From NCBI GenBank assembly GCA_964200075.2, contig CAXNAA020000026.1, positions 1-34,340 of the forward strand: DNA of 34,340 nt, read 5' to 3'. The notes beneath the pieces are model-generated. The model did not search any database. It had not been told where the DNA came from and saw only the letters and a list, made by a program, of their open reading frames with translations. Source of the DNA: Sphacelaria rigidula (taxonomy: Eukaryota > Phaeophyceae > Sphacelariales). The position numbers were made by a program, and so were the translations under genes. This document shows, one piece after another, positions 25,901 through 32,715 of the stretch (position 1 is the first letter of the stretch; the number at the start of each line of letters is the position of its first letter).

Positions 25901-28900
25901 GCATACGCCGAACCCCAAAAATCACAGAAAACATCCTGCGACGGCTCATAACCGTGAGCGAGGTATGGTAGGGGTGGTATGTATATACAAAGCTGTAGAT
26001 GGTTACCTTCAGGAGTGGGCCCATCTGCAACTCCACCTCGGGCACGATCCTCTTGAGATCGTCCATCAGTGACACCACGCGACTGGCTTGCACCTCCATC
26101 TCGGCCACCTGTGTACACGACGCATTGTGGTGCTGACTTCGACGCCATACATATATCAAGTATATACATCAAACATTAAACCAGGCAACCCAACAAATGT
26201 GTTTTATCCTCTTGCCATTCATGGTAGTGTCAAAACGTGCCGGGTGTGTACTGGGTCTAGAGACTTGGAACGCGATGCCTGAGGTCGCCTTCACCTGTAA
26301 TTTCTCCCTACGCAACTGCGCCAAAACTGCAAGGCTCCTGTCCATGAGCAGTTGCATGTGACCTTTTTTCTCGTGGAAGTGGAGTAGCTGCCGCTGCACC
26401 GACACCACATCCTGGAACACCTCATTTTGGTCGGCGCTCTTCGATATCTTCCTCCTAATCCCCTCTTTGGCCTATGGGGAGAGTTTACGATCGAATGGGT
26501 GCAGAAATGACATCGCTCTCCATTGCTATCGACGTCGCTTGAACACACGAAACTGATACTTAGACCGGGCTTTTAATAAATCACAAACGGGAGTAAATGC
26601 CGGATACCTTCGGTGTTCATGACGGGCACACGAAATCGACGTGCGCGAAAAACGTAGAAGGAGTAGACGCTGGCGACAAACTACTTGGAGCGTTAGTTTC
26701 GAGCTTCCACTCCGAGTTTATCTATGCTCCGTGCGTCACGCCGGATCCAACTAGCGATGCCCCCATGCAGCCTGGTACAGACAAAACTGCGACACAAGCC
26801 CGATCACAGATGCAACGACACCGAATGGAGAAGAAGAAAATGTTCTTTCGTATACGATGAAAATGAGATACTTCGAGAACATGTGGACTTGCCTTTGATG
26901 CGAACTGCAGGAGTGCGTTGATGTCTGCTTCGGTCACCGCAACCATAGCCGGACCTGACATGGTATTGTTTTCCGCTGGTTGGCCCGTCTCGAAGTGTGC
27001 TATCACCGGCGACCCCCTCACGGGGCCGGCGACCCCTCCGAACGTACCCTTGAAATTGACACATATCTCGTAATCCCCAGGAGCAGGCGGTATCCAGCTG
27101 ATGATGTAAGTGCCGTCCTCGCAGTATTCATTTCGTCTCACCTGATATGAGCAAGCGTGTCGTAAAACATGCAGGCATTTGAAATACTCTGCAGCATCGC
27201 TCCCTTGCTACGATGTCCCAACCACGTGAATCGTACGCTACTAAAGTCGTTGTACACCCTATGCGCAAAACGCCAACTGAACACCATGATGAGCACCAGC
27301 ACCATCACCAGTTGAACAACATTTGACGTAAACTTCCGTTATGTCATCATGTTCGAACGCTCGAGCATTCTCTCACCGTAATTCTGGACCTGTTTTCACC
27401 GTGCCCTCCGGTGGAGCTCTCATCATCATCTCTTTCTGCGCCCGCAGCCGGTTCTTCTTCGCCGTAGTCCTCGCTCATCAGGAAAAACACACGCACGTCA
27501 AACTCGTCGCCCCCAAACTCTCGATTATTGTTGTCTCCGTCCCGGGCCTGATTTTGAGGGAGTGTACAACGCATGCGTTCGGAGCAGGAATGTACAAATA
27601 ACCAAGGATAGGATGGGGTTGAATGGGCAGGGGTGATGAAGGATGAAACTGCATAACGATTTATCGTGCGAGAGGTGACTGCGTCGCTGAGAGCACTAGA
27701 TCATGACCGTTCACCTGAATAACAAAAGTAGTTTCCCTTCCAGGAGCGCCCTCCTCCAAAAGTCCCGGTCCATACATGAAACAAAACTTTGCATCGGTGA
27801 CGGGGAAGAAGGTGAAGTCTGCCTTGGTTGTCGTGAAGCTCTCACCAGCCAGACAAACTCGAACATCCACTGTTCCCGGGGCTATGCCAGTCTCAGTAAA
27901 GTTGGGGGAAATGCACGTGATGCGCGTCTGGCTAACGAAAGTACCTTTGACGTCGACGAACTGCTTTCGACGAGCGAAACGGATCTGTGCAGAAGATGTA
28001 GAGCAGTCAGATCACCAGTAGTAGTTGCGCTCAGATGGCATATACTTCGAGGTCGCCATCAACACCACAGATGGGGGGAGTGGCGCATGACCTGACGGCT
28101 GCCAGGCTTTGTACTAGAAGGCGTCTCAGGGGGATCAGGTACTCATTATCAAAGGTGCGCGTCGTGGACGGAGAGCTTCGCTGAAATTAGGAAGTACGTA
28201 CAGTACCACCAAGAATTGTCGACAAATTTCAGGAAACGTCGTTTTATTTTTTCTATTTTTAGAATCGCAGAAAAGTCTACCCTCACCGTCACGTCCTCCG
28301 TGTTGATGAAGTCAATTCCATAAACCTCAAGCAAGCTTTCACCAGTGATGGGGCCGTTGTCTGGCCTCACGTCTACGATGGCGTATGGTGGACCCACGAT
28401 GGAACCAACGTCCAGAGTATAGCCATCGCTGAACCACCGATTTGCCCAGCCTCCCCACAGAACAAGCTTTCCACCCTGGCAAGACGATACAAAAATCTAG
28501 ATCCAGCTGCAAACGCCTTGCTTGACTGACGACGACTTTAAAAAATGGCTATTATAACATATCCAACAAGAAGTTATCCGGCGAAAACTAATAGGTGGAT
28601 GCTGTTTCGGTTAATTGGTAATTAATTGATTGTCGCACGTCACCCGATCCACTCGTGTATATGAATGTATGAATCCGGACATGGTCACAAGACAGATGTG
28701 CCAACGGTAATCTGCCCAAGGTAATCTGCCCAAGGTATTCTCCGGTAGATACGTACGTACGAGGGAAGGGTACGATTCGCGCTTCGAACGGGGAGCCCTC
28801 CTGACCTGACCAAACTTTCACCTGATGATAGTACTCTAGCTGTGTGTCACTCCTCGGCAGCGGTGGATCTCCCTGCACGTCTGGATGCATCCAACATTCC

Positions 28901-29973
28901 ATTCCAGTGTCAAATATAGCAACATCGTTCATGCAAGTCCCCTGACGGTTCGCGTCGGTAATCTCGCCTCCAACGCCTCCAAACACAAAGATTTTCCAGT
29001 TGGGTACTGATTGCACCGCGTATGTGGCATGAGACCAACGTGGCACATCCATTGTTCCGTTTTCAACCTGTCAACCGCATGTGAAAGAGCGATTTTGTGT
29101 GCATTCTCACATCTACCCTGGCGTAAGACCACTCCGTGGAATGGAATGGCGCGCACGTGACACATCCAGGGAGGCTGGTTAGTAAAGAGCACACCCAATA
29201 TTGCACGTTTTACCACAAACGATCAACTTTAAGCCTCAGCATCTTCGCCATAGCGCAACCGCGCTCACCTCAATCCACACCGGTGGATCTACTTCAGTTT
29301 CCAACGCGTACATGTCCTTGAACTCGGTCGTTGTAGATCGGCCTCCGATGACAAACATTGTACTGTCTACTGCCACCGCGCTGTGTTCTGAACGACGACC
29401 AGGTCCACGACCTTTCGGCGAAACCTGACGATTCGGGAGAACTGTACATTACCGGAGAATGCACATTACGACTAGTCGTGTTCCAAATATGGTGGAGCAA
29501 GTGCATTATTCCTGGTGCGGCAGGCTGTACGATCCACTACGAGCTCTATATGCTGAAGATGGACAGAACGTATAGCTGGAACATTCCCGACGCGACCACG
29601 GGAGGGGAGGGGCATAATAAACTTCGCGAGGAAGACGACGACGCTCGCATCGGCACTTTATCGTCAACAAGAGAGAAAATTCACACCGTGGCACTGTGGT
29701 TGTGAGCGTACCTTGATCCATTTCCACAGCTCTAGGTCCAAAACATGCACGTCCTCCAAATCCTTTCGGCTATACAACGCTCCACCGTATCCTCCGTAAA
29801 CCCAGAGCTGGGATCCAATGCAGCAAGCGGAGTGTCCACCCCTCGGGGAGAACAAGGTCGATTTCTGCTCCACGGGGGGCGTTTTCTCCTCCCATTGTCG
29901 AGACACAACGCTGTACATCCACACATCATTCAACCGAATACTGGAGGACTGAAACCCACCGACAATCAATATT
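1752..29973 (-). CDS. Axonemal outer-arm dynein heavy chain, Kelch/IPT/filamin type (partial, 59 exons)
   Basis: An AAA+ motor ATPase that drives flagellar beating as a heavy chain of the outer dynein arm. Fifty-nine minus-strand exons could be chained with GT-AG borders (one probable GC-AG) and conserved reading phase. They encode, in order, Kelch blades, an IPT/TIG and filamin-like region, stem and linker, AAA1-AAA4, stalk with microtubule-binding domain, AAA5, AAA6 and the start of the C-terminal region. P-loops are visible in AAA1 (GPAGTGKTE), AAA2 (GQAGAGKSS), AAA3 (GPAGTGKTQ) and AAA4 (GVGGSGKQS). The N-terminal Kelch plus IPT/filamin order is the signature of the Chlamydomonas outer-arm alpha chain (ODA11); assignment to that class is inference from architecture and remembered family sequence. 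About 3770 codons were recovered; the family is usually about 4500 residues. The first Kelch blade with the start codon and the distal C-terminus were not found. No frameshift or internal stop is required. Exon borders were read by eye and may be off by a few bases at weak junctions. Confidence 0.93.
2172..4843 (-). CDS. Dynein heavy chain exons 55-58: AAA6
   Basis: Exons at 4605-4843, 3776-4218, 3450-3673 and 2172-2564. Exon 55 has [20 protein letters not shown], the helix preceding AAA6. Exon 56 has [13 protein letters not shown] and [18 protein letters not shown]. It ends within the Gly codon of SMG, which is completed by exon 57 (QGQEAKAE) across a phase-1 intron. Exon 57 carries the family signature [19 protein letters not shown]. 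Exon 58 has [32 protein letters not shown] and [19 protein letters not shown], all highly diagnostic. The end of exon 55 (ACGTG|T region at 4605, phase 2) is the least certain border. Intron 57 (2565-3449) is enlarged by a MITE-like element. Confidence 0.9.
2711..2730. repeat. (TA)n microsatellite in intron 57
   Basis: Alternating TA tract, about ten units, within the enlarged intron between exons 57 and 58. Confidence 0.8.
3043..3273. mobile_element. MITE-like element with 42-bp terminal inverted repeats in intron 57
   Basis: Bases 3043-3084 and the reverse complement of 3232-3273 agree at 40 of 42 positions, beginning TCCGTYTCGARAGGGATGCG and ending AACGACTAA. The element is 231 bp, has an internal TA microsatellite (about 3086-3107) and no coding capacity. 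It is flanked by GCAC on both sides (3039-3042 and 3274-3277), consistent with a 4-bp target-site duplication. It lies within the 885-bp intron 57 of the dynein gene. A diverged end of the same family occurs at 11733-11774. The superfamily is not recognised. Confidence 0.75.
5142..5551 (-). CDS. Dynein heavy chain exons 53-54: charged linker between AAA5 and AAA6
   Basis: Two proposed exons, 5423-5551 (43 codons) and 5142-5252 (37 codons). They were found by requiring AG acceptors, GT donors and phase 0 between the firm exons 52 and 55. The first encodes a strongly basic segment, [19 protein letters not shown]; the second is acidic and polar, with [19 protein letters not shown]. Most axonemal heavy chains have only a short connection here, so these exons would add a low-complexity, probably flexible insertion of up to about 80 residues. 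Support is open frame, matching phase and good splice borders (GAG|GTGTGA, GAG|GTGAGT) rather than homology. The alternative is a single longer intron joining exon 52 to exon 55, which would also be in phase. Confidence 0.55.
5871..7703 (-). CDS. Dynein heavy chain exons 49-52: AAA5 and following helices
   Basis: Exons at 7200-7703, 6627-7061, 6208-6354 and 5871-6017. Exon 50 carries [19 protein letters not shown], then [19 protein letters not shown], followed by [13 protein letters not shown] and [18 protein letters not shown], the most conserved block of AAA5. Exons 51 and 52 are helical ([39 protein letters not shown]) and end at AFVAIFQ, normally followed closely by AAA6. AAA5 has no functional P-loop in this family and none is visible here. 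Exon borders are clear and all introns are phase 0. A tandem repeat with two G-box palindromes lies in the intron between exons 51 and 52. Confidence 0.92.
6107..6192. repeat. Two-copy tandem repeat with G-box palindromes (intron 51)
   Basis: Two units of 42 and 44 bp (6107-6148 and 6149-6192) share CTGACCACGTGGTCATCTT, a short variable part and CATATGGCGAGCC. Each contains the perfect 12-bp palindrome GACCACGTGGTC (6109-6120 and 6151-6162), which includes the CACGTG core bound by bHLH and bZIP factors in many eukaryotes. It lies wholly within the intron between exons 51 and 52. Confidence 0.8.
7200..9856 (-). CDS. Dynein heavy chain exons 44-49: stalk coiled coil, microtubule-binding domain, start of AAA5
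   Basis: Exons at 9668-9856, 9249-9305, 8726-8974, 8356-8490, 7830-8078 and 7200-7703. Exon 44 has [14 protein letters not shown], the usual start of the first stalk helix, then a long charged helix through exons 45 (57 nt, ending DKMAEQ) and 46 ([19 protein letters not shown]), ending near [15 protein letters not shown]. Exon 47 ([10 protein letters not shown]) and exon 48 ([38 protein letters not shown]) form the microtubule-binding domain and its exit. [20 protein letters not shown] starts the returning helix, which continues into exon 49 ([19 protein letters not shown]). Exon 49 then enters AAA5 with [16 protein letters not shown] and ends at [10 protein letters not shown]. At 504 nt it is the longest exon found. 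Confidence 0.92.
9990..12190 (-). CDS. Dynein heavy chain exons 38-43: AAA4
   Basis: Exons at 12000-12190, 11614-11686, 11171-11359, 10906-10989, 10504-10656 and 9990-10244. Exon 39 is a 73-nt exon ending [16 protein letters not shown]. Exon 40 holds the AAA4 P-loop in [19 protein letters not shown] and [14 protein letters not shown]. Exon 41 (84 nt) has the Walker B/sensor part [16 protein letters not shown]. Exon 42 starts [16 protein letters not shown]. Exon 43 has [28 protein letters not shown] and [12 protein letters not shown], all diagnostic of this position. The joint to exon 44 is shorter than expected by roughly 15 residues, so a microexon may be missed between 9857 and 9989. Confidence 0.9.
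11693..11792. mobile_element. Solo end of the MITE family with flanking 14-bp direct repeats (intron 38)
   Basis: Bases 11733-11774 match the right terminus of the element at 3043-3273 at 38 of 42 positions, and similarity extends left to about 11714 (GTACTCATTTGTTGCTT). The segment is bracketed by two identical copies of AAGTCGAGGCGGGG, at 11693-11706 and 11779-11792. The left copy lies a few bases from the splice acceptor of exon 39 (AG at 11687-11688). It may be a truncated insertion with a target duplication or a local duplication. Confidence 0.6.
12335..12584. mobile_element. 250-bp inverted-repeat element with coding-like core (intron 37)
   Basis: Ends 12335-12365 and 12554-12584 are inverted copies starting GACACTTTCTACGATAGCC followed by a C-tract of 9-10 and an A/T run; they differ mainly in C-tract length. 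No clear target-site duplication is visible. The interior has a plus-strand frame from ATG at 12408 with a protein-like composition ([36 protein letters not shown]) that continues into the right repeat. It is unrelated to dynein and not recognised. The right end lies only 26 bp from exon 37. Confidence 0.6.
12611..16418 (-). CDS. Dynein heavy chain exons 32-37: AAA3
   Basis: Exons at 16253-16418, 14295-14491, 13894-14076, 13499-13583, 12976-13167 and 12611-12784. Exon 32 ([20 protein letters not shown]) completes the joint with AAA2. Exon 33 holds the AAA3 P-loop [15 protein letters not shown] and NMNFYT. Exon 34 has [20 protein letters not shown], the Walker B strand, and [10 protein letters not shown]. 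Exon 35 is short (85 nt) and reads [18 protein letters not shown]. Exon 36 has [19 protein letters not shown] and ALSVHKE, and exon 37 has [19 protein letters not shown] and [14 protein letters not shown]. Introns 33 and 34 are phase 2. Intron 32 (14492-16252) is by far the longest in the gene. Confidence 0.92.
14492..16252 (-). other. Intron 32 of the dynein gene, 1761 bp
   Basis: This is about six times the average intron of the gene. The flanking exons 32 and 33 join in phase 0 without missing domain sequence. Inside are a plus-strand frame of 91 codons at 15163-15438 without recognisable motifs and a duplicated CCCCCCTGC motif near 15302-15332. No terminal repeats were found. An old degraded insertion is possible but unproven. 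Confidence 0.6.
16772..18878 (-). CDS. Dynein heavy chain exons 27-31: AAA2
   Basis: Exons at 18741-18878, 18354-18488, 17923-18132, 17396-17713 and 16772-16917. Exon 27 reads [16 protein letters not shown] and [10 protein letters not shown]. Exon 28 holds the AAA2 P-loop [16 protein letters not shown]. Exon 29 has [15 protein letters not shown] and the Walker B-like [19 protein letters not shown], followed by MDDNR. Exon 30 has the sensor segment [19 protein letters not shown]. Exon 31 is helical ([10 protein letters not shown]) and ends inside the codon of the first Trp of FSDWW; the reading frame continues open into the intron, but the phase-2 donor TTG|GTTAGC joins exactly to exon 32. AAA2 binds but does not appreciably hydrolyse nucleotide in the family. 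Confidence 0.92.
19172..21017 (-). CDS. Dynein heavy chain exons 22-26: AAA1, main ATPase site
   Basis: Exons at 20823-21017, 20396-20552, 19935-20203, 19599-19748 and 19172-19321. AAA1 is the site whose ATP hydrolysis drives movement. Exon 22 carries the domain start [21 protein letters not shown]. Exon 23 has the Walker A loop in [18 protein letters not shown]. Exon 24 has the Walker B region [11 protein letters not shown] and the sensor strand [17 protein letters not shown]. Exon 25 has [17 protein letters not shown], and exon 26 [18 protein letters not shown]. All catalytic landmarks are intact. A small oddity is KMGCAP before Walker A, where most axonemal chains have a Leu-Gly-Gly-Ala-Pro type sequence. 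The 23/24 intron is phase 1. Confidence 0.93.
19329..19352. repeat. Tetranucleotide GTAC/GTAT microsatellite (intron 25)
   Basis: Alternating CGTA, TGTA and CGTA units immediately upstream of the exon 26 acceptor, within the polypyrimidine/branch-point zone of intron 25. Confidence 0.7.
21202..22918 (-). CDS. Dynein heavy chain exons 17-21: linker (DHC N2)
   Basis: Exons at 22821-22918, 22370-22616, 21990-22145, 21702-21809 and 21202-21345. The linker is the lever that swings across the AAA ring in the power stroke. The diagnostic stretch is in exon 18: [19 protein letters not shown], followed by SNG, with [10 protein letters not shown] after it. Exon 19 continues [11 protein letters not shown] across the junction; exon 20 has a helix starting [19 protein letters not shown]; exon 21 ends at [14 protein letters not shown]. 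The intron between exons 17 and 18 is phase 2, one of only eight non-zero-phase introns in the gene. For exon 18 the donor AAG|GTGATA was preferred over an overlapping GTAAGG because only the former keeps the next exon open. Confidence 0.88.
23113..26471 (-). CDS. Dynein heavy chain exons 8-16: stem, helical
   Basis: Exons at 26295-26471, 26007-26108, 25611-25742, 25251-25364, 24900-25043, 24292-24501, 23804-24001, 23454-23588 and 23113-23250. The protein is strongly helical and charged, as expected for the stem that binds intermediate chains and the neighbouring heavy chain. Recognisable landmarks are exon 12 ([18 protein letters not shown]), exon 13 ([18 protein letters not shown], the conserved RHW motif that introduces the linker region), exon 14 (NTWARIEF), exon 15 ([18 protein letters not shown]) and exon 16 ([23 protein letters not shown]). 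All eight internal introns are phase 0. Exon 12 has a choice of acceptors; the one at 25043 was chosen because it keeps phase 0 and begins VDELYEAY. The stem looks somewhat short for the family, so a missed exon is possible near 26472-26892. Confidence 0.85.
26872..28475 (-). CDS. Dynein heavy chain exons 4-7: IPT/TIG and filamin-like Ig folds
   Basis: Exons at 28287-28475 (second half), 27715-27984, 27377-27547 and 26893-27141. After the last Kelch blade the sequence reads [19 protein letters not shown] and LLEVYGIDF, the P-x-x-G-P-x-x-G start of an IPT/TIG fold. Exon 5 ends this fold and has [14 protein letters not shown], typical of the filamin repeat start that follows. Exon 6 carries a polar, acidic loop ([13 protein letters not shown]) inside the repeat. 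Exon 7 closes it with [18 protein letters not shown] and [13 protein letters not shown], the canonical filamin strand C to G motifs. The donor of exon 7 is probably AAG|GCAAGT (a GC donor, exon end 26893); a GT donor giving an end at 26872 is the alternative, and both keep frame. Confidence 0.85.
28287..29973 (-). CDS. Dynein heavy chain exons 1-4: N-terminal Kelch propeller
   Basis: Exons at 29712-29973, 29269-29424, 28822-29067 and 28287-28475. Five Kelch-type motifs are readable: ILIVGGF with NDVWMY and LWVYGGYGG with [13 protein letters not shown] (exon 1), MFVIGGR with KDMYALE (exon 2), IFVFGGVGG with NDVAIFD (exon 3), and [11 protein letters not shown] with DGYTLD (exon 4). The pattern is hydrophobic strand, GG, D/N-x-hydrophobic strand, Trp. 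In the Chlamydomonas alpha chain the propeller lies at the extreme N-terminus and is thought to make arm-to-arm or docking contacts. Exon 1 begins in codon phase 2 directly before ILIVGG, so at least one upstream exon must exist. Junctions between exons 1 and 4 are all phase 0. Exon 4 also starts the next domain at [11 protein letters not shown]. Confidence 0.88.
28706..28733. repeat. Perfect 14-bp tandem duplication (intron 3)
   Basis: GGTAATCTGCCCAA occurs twice back to back and is followed by a partial third copy (GGTATTCT). Intronic; no evident function. Confidence 0.75.
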
Positions 29974-31740
29974 CTGCGTGGGCAGGACAGAGGGAAAGAA
30001 AATACGACGTGGCGGTTAGCCGTCCGCGACACGAGCGAGGTTTGCGCGCAAACCTCCATGTGCACGGCATTCGTCTTCTCTACGGAAAGGCAAAGGTAGC
30101 GAACCCAATCCAATAGCCTGTAAGAGATTGAAAGAGGCCCAAGCTGTGGCTGTTGCACAGTTGCACCTGGAAAAACTTCAAAATCTACTGGAAAAGGTCT
30201 CCGCACCAGGTCACACACTTCTAACATAGAGTATCGCGACGGATGCAAGCGCTGCAGCAGGTCGTGATCGAGTACACGACATGCACTCTGTAACGACTAA
30301 TTGTCATGCCTGTTGTCCCCGATATAGGACGCTGTGTGCTTCCAACGAGGAGAGGGCCAGGCGAGCGTGCAGACCGCGGGTGGATCGGCAGGTCTTTGAG
30401 GTCTTGCTGGGGATGTGTGACCAAGGGCGACGGTGTCCACCTAGCGTTCTCGTCATGGCAGGAAATATACGCATCGCAACCAGGTAGGCGTTTAGCCTCC
30501 AGGATAGCATGATATTTAGATATTTAGACATATAGTAATTATGGTACAGAGTATGAGATTCATATGAAAGGAAAAGCTGCAAAACCCTTGCCCTGTCATG
30601 ACTTTTTCTGAGCATTGTTTTTGAGTCGCGTAGCATGCGTTTGTTTCGTTGTCCGTCCTAAATACCACATAAAAGCCCATCGCGCCAATTCTGAGCCCCC
30701 TGGCCCCATGGAAAGCAGAGGCAACCCGGCTTCATGGTGAAATTTTTACCGTTTGGTGGCCTCAACATCATGTCTCGGTCATGCCAACAAACGGGAATGC
30801 CACTGAGGCACCGACAAGGGAGAAAATCAAACGTGTTCCGGTTTACCGGAGCTGAGATTATGAATTAGCCATAGGAATATGATCAATTTGTACCGATAGA
30901 GGAAATAGTATTTCCAGACGTTACGTCCAACTTTCGATCTGATTATTTGATCGGAGTTTTTGCTATTATAGAGAGAGTTTCCTAACACACGGAGCTTCGC
31001 GACAAAATTTTCTACTAGAGTCAATGTTTCATCAATGCAAACGGAAAAGGAGTGGTGTGGCAAGAGCTTGTAAGCCGCTTGCATAGAAAAGTCAAGGTTT
31101 CCAATATGTAGAAAGAACGACAGATGGTGGAATGGATTCTTGGGACGATTTATATGAGTACACGTCTGGAAGCTTCATAAAAATGGTTCCTGCACCGGTC
31201 TTAGCCGGTTTGTATGTATAACCATATGAGATATTTTTCAATGAGAGAGAACGTGAAGCTTTTAGACAAGGTCTGCCGCGACAACTCCCTTACCCTGTAT
31301 TGCCACACTGTACGAAATTCACCAAGGTATTCGTGTATGACCTTCTCGTGTTCTCGGTACCCCAAATGTTGCTACTGTAGCGGTATACGCGGACTGAAAC
31401 GATCCTCAGCAGACAAACATGGATAACAACGGCACCGATGTGTAAAAAGAGACAAACTAGCTATTGTATCGCTGGAGCGCAGTGGTATAGACGTGACACT
31501 TCCAGACATGAGGATCAAAACGATGAAGCTATACACTATGTAGAGTAAGAGGGCAAGTGTCCCCATTTCTGGGGAACGTGATGATATACCGCAACTGGCT
31601 GGAAATACAAAATTCTCCCCTCACATAACTACACATATCATTAATCAAGTCAATAAACCATATAGTTATGTAGACTTGCTCGAAGAAAAACAAATTTACC
31701 GGTTTTGTCACAGCTGCTGTAAGTTATTTGATTCCATGGT
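29974..31740. other. 5' flank of the dynein gene; first exon(s) not located
   Basis: Exon 1 begins in mid-domain, so an upstream exon with the first Kelch blade and start codon must lie here or further right. I could not find one. A plus-strand frame at about 30122-30200 reads RLKEAQAVAVAQLHLEKLQN and then LLEKV, a good amphipathic helix, bounded by an AG at 30115-30116 and an AAG|GT at 30201. It could be an exon of an unknown plus-strand gene or chance. From about 30500 to 31740 the DNA is more AT-rich and nothing is recognisable. Confidence 0.35.
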
Positions 31741-31748
31741 ACTATATC

Positions 31749-32010
31749 GGTCGCCCCGGTGGCTCACTTGGTAACCTCGGAACCTCCTGACAGTTGGGTC
31801 GTGGGTTCAGATCTCGGAGCGATCTGGGATTTTTCCTCACGTAATGCCCAACAGTGGAGAGCGACTATAATATATCGTGGGTACACAAAATTCGACTTGA
31901 CGGTCGACGAGGGAAAGGGACTGCTGAACCCCCCTCGCGATAAAAAATAAAGGCCAGCGCCGCAGAAGGAAGGTGGAGTACTAAAAACAAACAAAAAAGA
32001 AAAAACTCCT
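31749..32010 (+). mobile_element. tRNA-derived SINE
   Basis: A tRNA-like head starts at 31749. It has an A box TGGCTCACTTGG (31760-31771, fits TRGYNNANNNG) and a B box-like GGTTCAGATCTC (31804-31815) 44 bp apart. The ends GGTCGCCCC and GGAGCGATC can pair as an acceptor stem with wobbles. A tRNA-unrelated body follows, ending in an A-rich tail (about 31981-32007). The altered B box and lack of a clean cloverleaf argue against a functional tRNA. Length of about 260 bp is typical of a SINE. No target duplication was identified. Confidence 0.65.
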
Positions 32011-32480
32011 GTGCTGATCTTCCTCCTGTGTGACCCCGGCTGGTGCGCCCACATATACCGAAAGGTGTAATCAGGCGTCCAGAATAGATGTGACGACAAT
32101 ACACACATGGATATAAACTTGACGAGCTCAGTAGGAGCTTGCGCAGGTTTGAAATAAATTTTGGGAAACAAGAGTAACGATAAGTGATGCGGATATTGAA
32201 GGATCAGAGTATAAGTAGAGGGTTGATGATTCTTCAGGAAGTTTTGAGGTTTTCCGCCGCATTACGGAAGAGTCGATATAAATCGACAATAGCGAAAAGT
32301 GCATGGGTATGCGTGTGAGCGAGTTCGTGTTCTTGTGCCTGTGACTGTGTGCGCGTCCGTGTGTATGAGAAGGACAGGGGTGAATTCGTTAGTAGACATG
32401 ATTCGTGGGTTGAATACAATGCTAGTTTTTTAAGTTAATTTACGTAGATCTAACGTAATTCAAGTTTACTTGAACCGCAA

Positions 32481-32514
32481 AGACAAAGAGAGAGAAAGCG
32501 AGAGAGAGAGAGAG
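32481..32514. repeat. (GA)n microsatellite
   Basis: Imperfect GA-rich tract with AAAGAGAGAGAAAGCGAGAG followed by pure GA units, in the region right of the SINE. Confidence 0.8.
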
Positions 32515-32715
32515 CAAGGAAGAAGAAAACGGAGAAAGATTACAACACGTTCGACGGCAGTCCCGATTGTCCCCAGCAAGACATTATTCCCAATCTCCAA
32601 TCTTCGTCGACCACTATTACAGTATTCTAGGAAACTCGGCCCACGTTAGACACAGCTGACAATCCTCCCACCCGACTTTTCTTCGATGGAAGTCAGTGCG
32701 GTAGTGCATACCTGA

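Noticed and set aside
31749-31825. Functional tRNA gene
   Set aside because: The B box is altered, the cloverleaf is poor, and an A-tailed body follows, so a SINE is the better reading.
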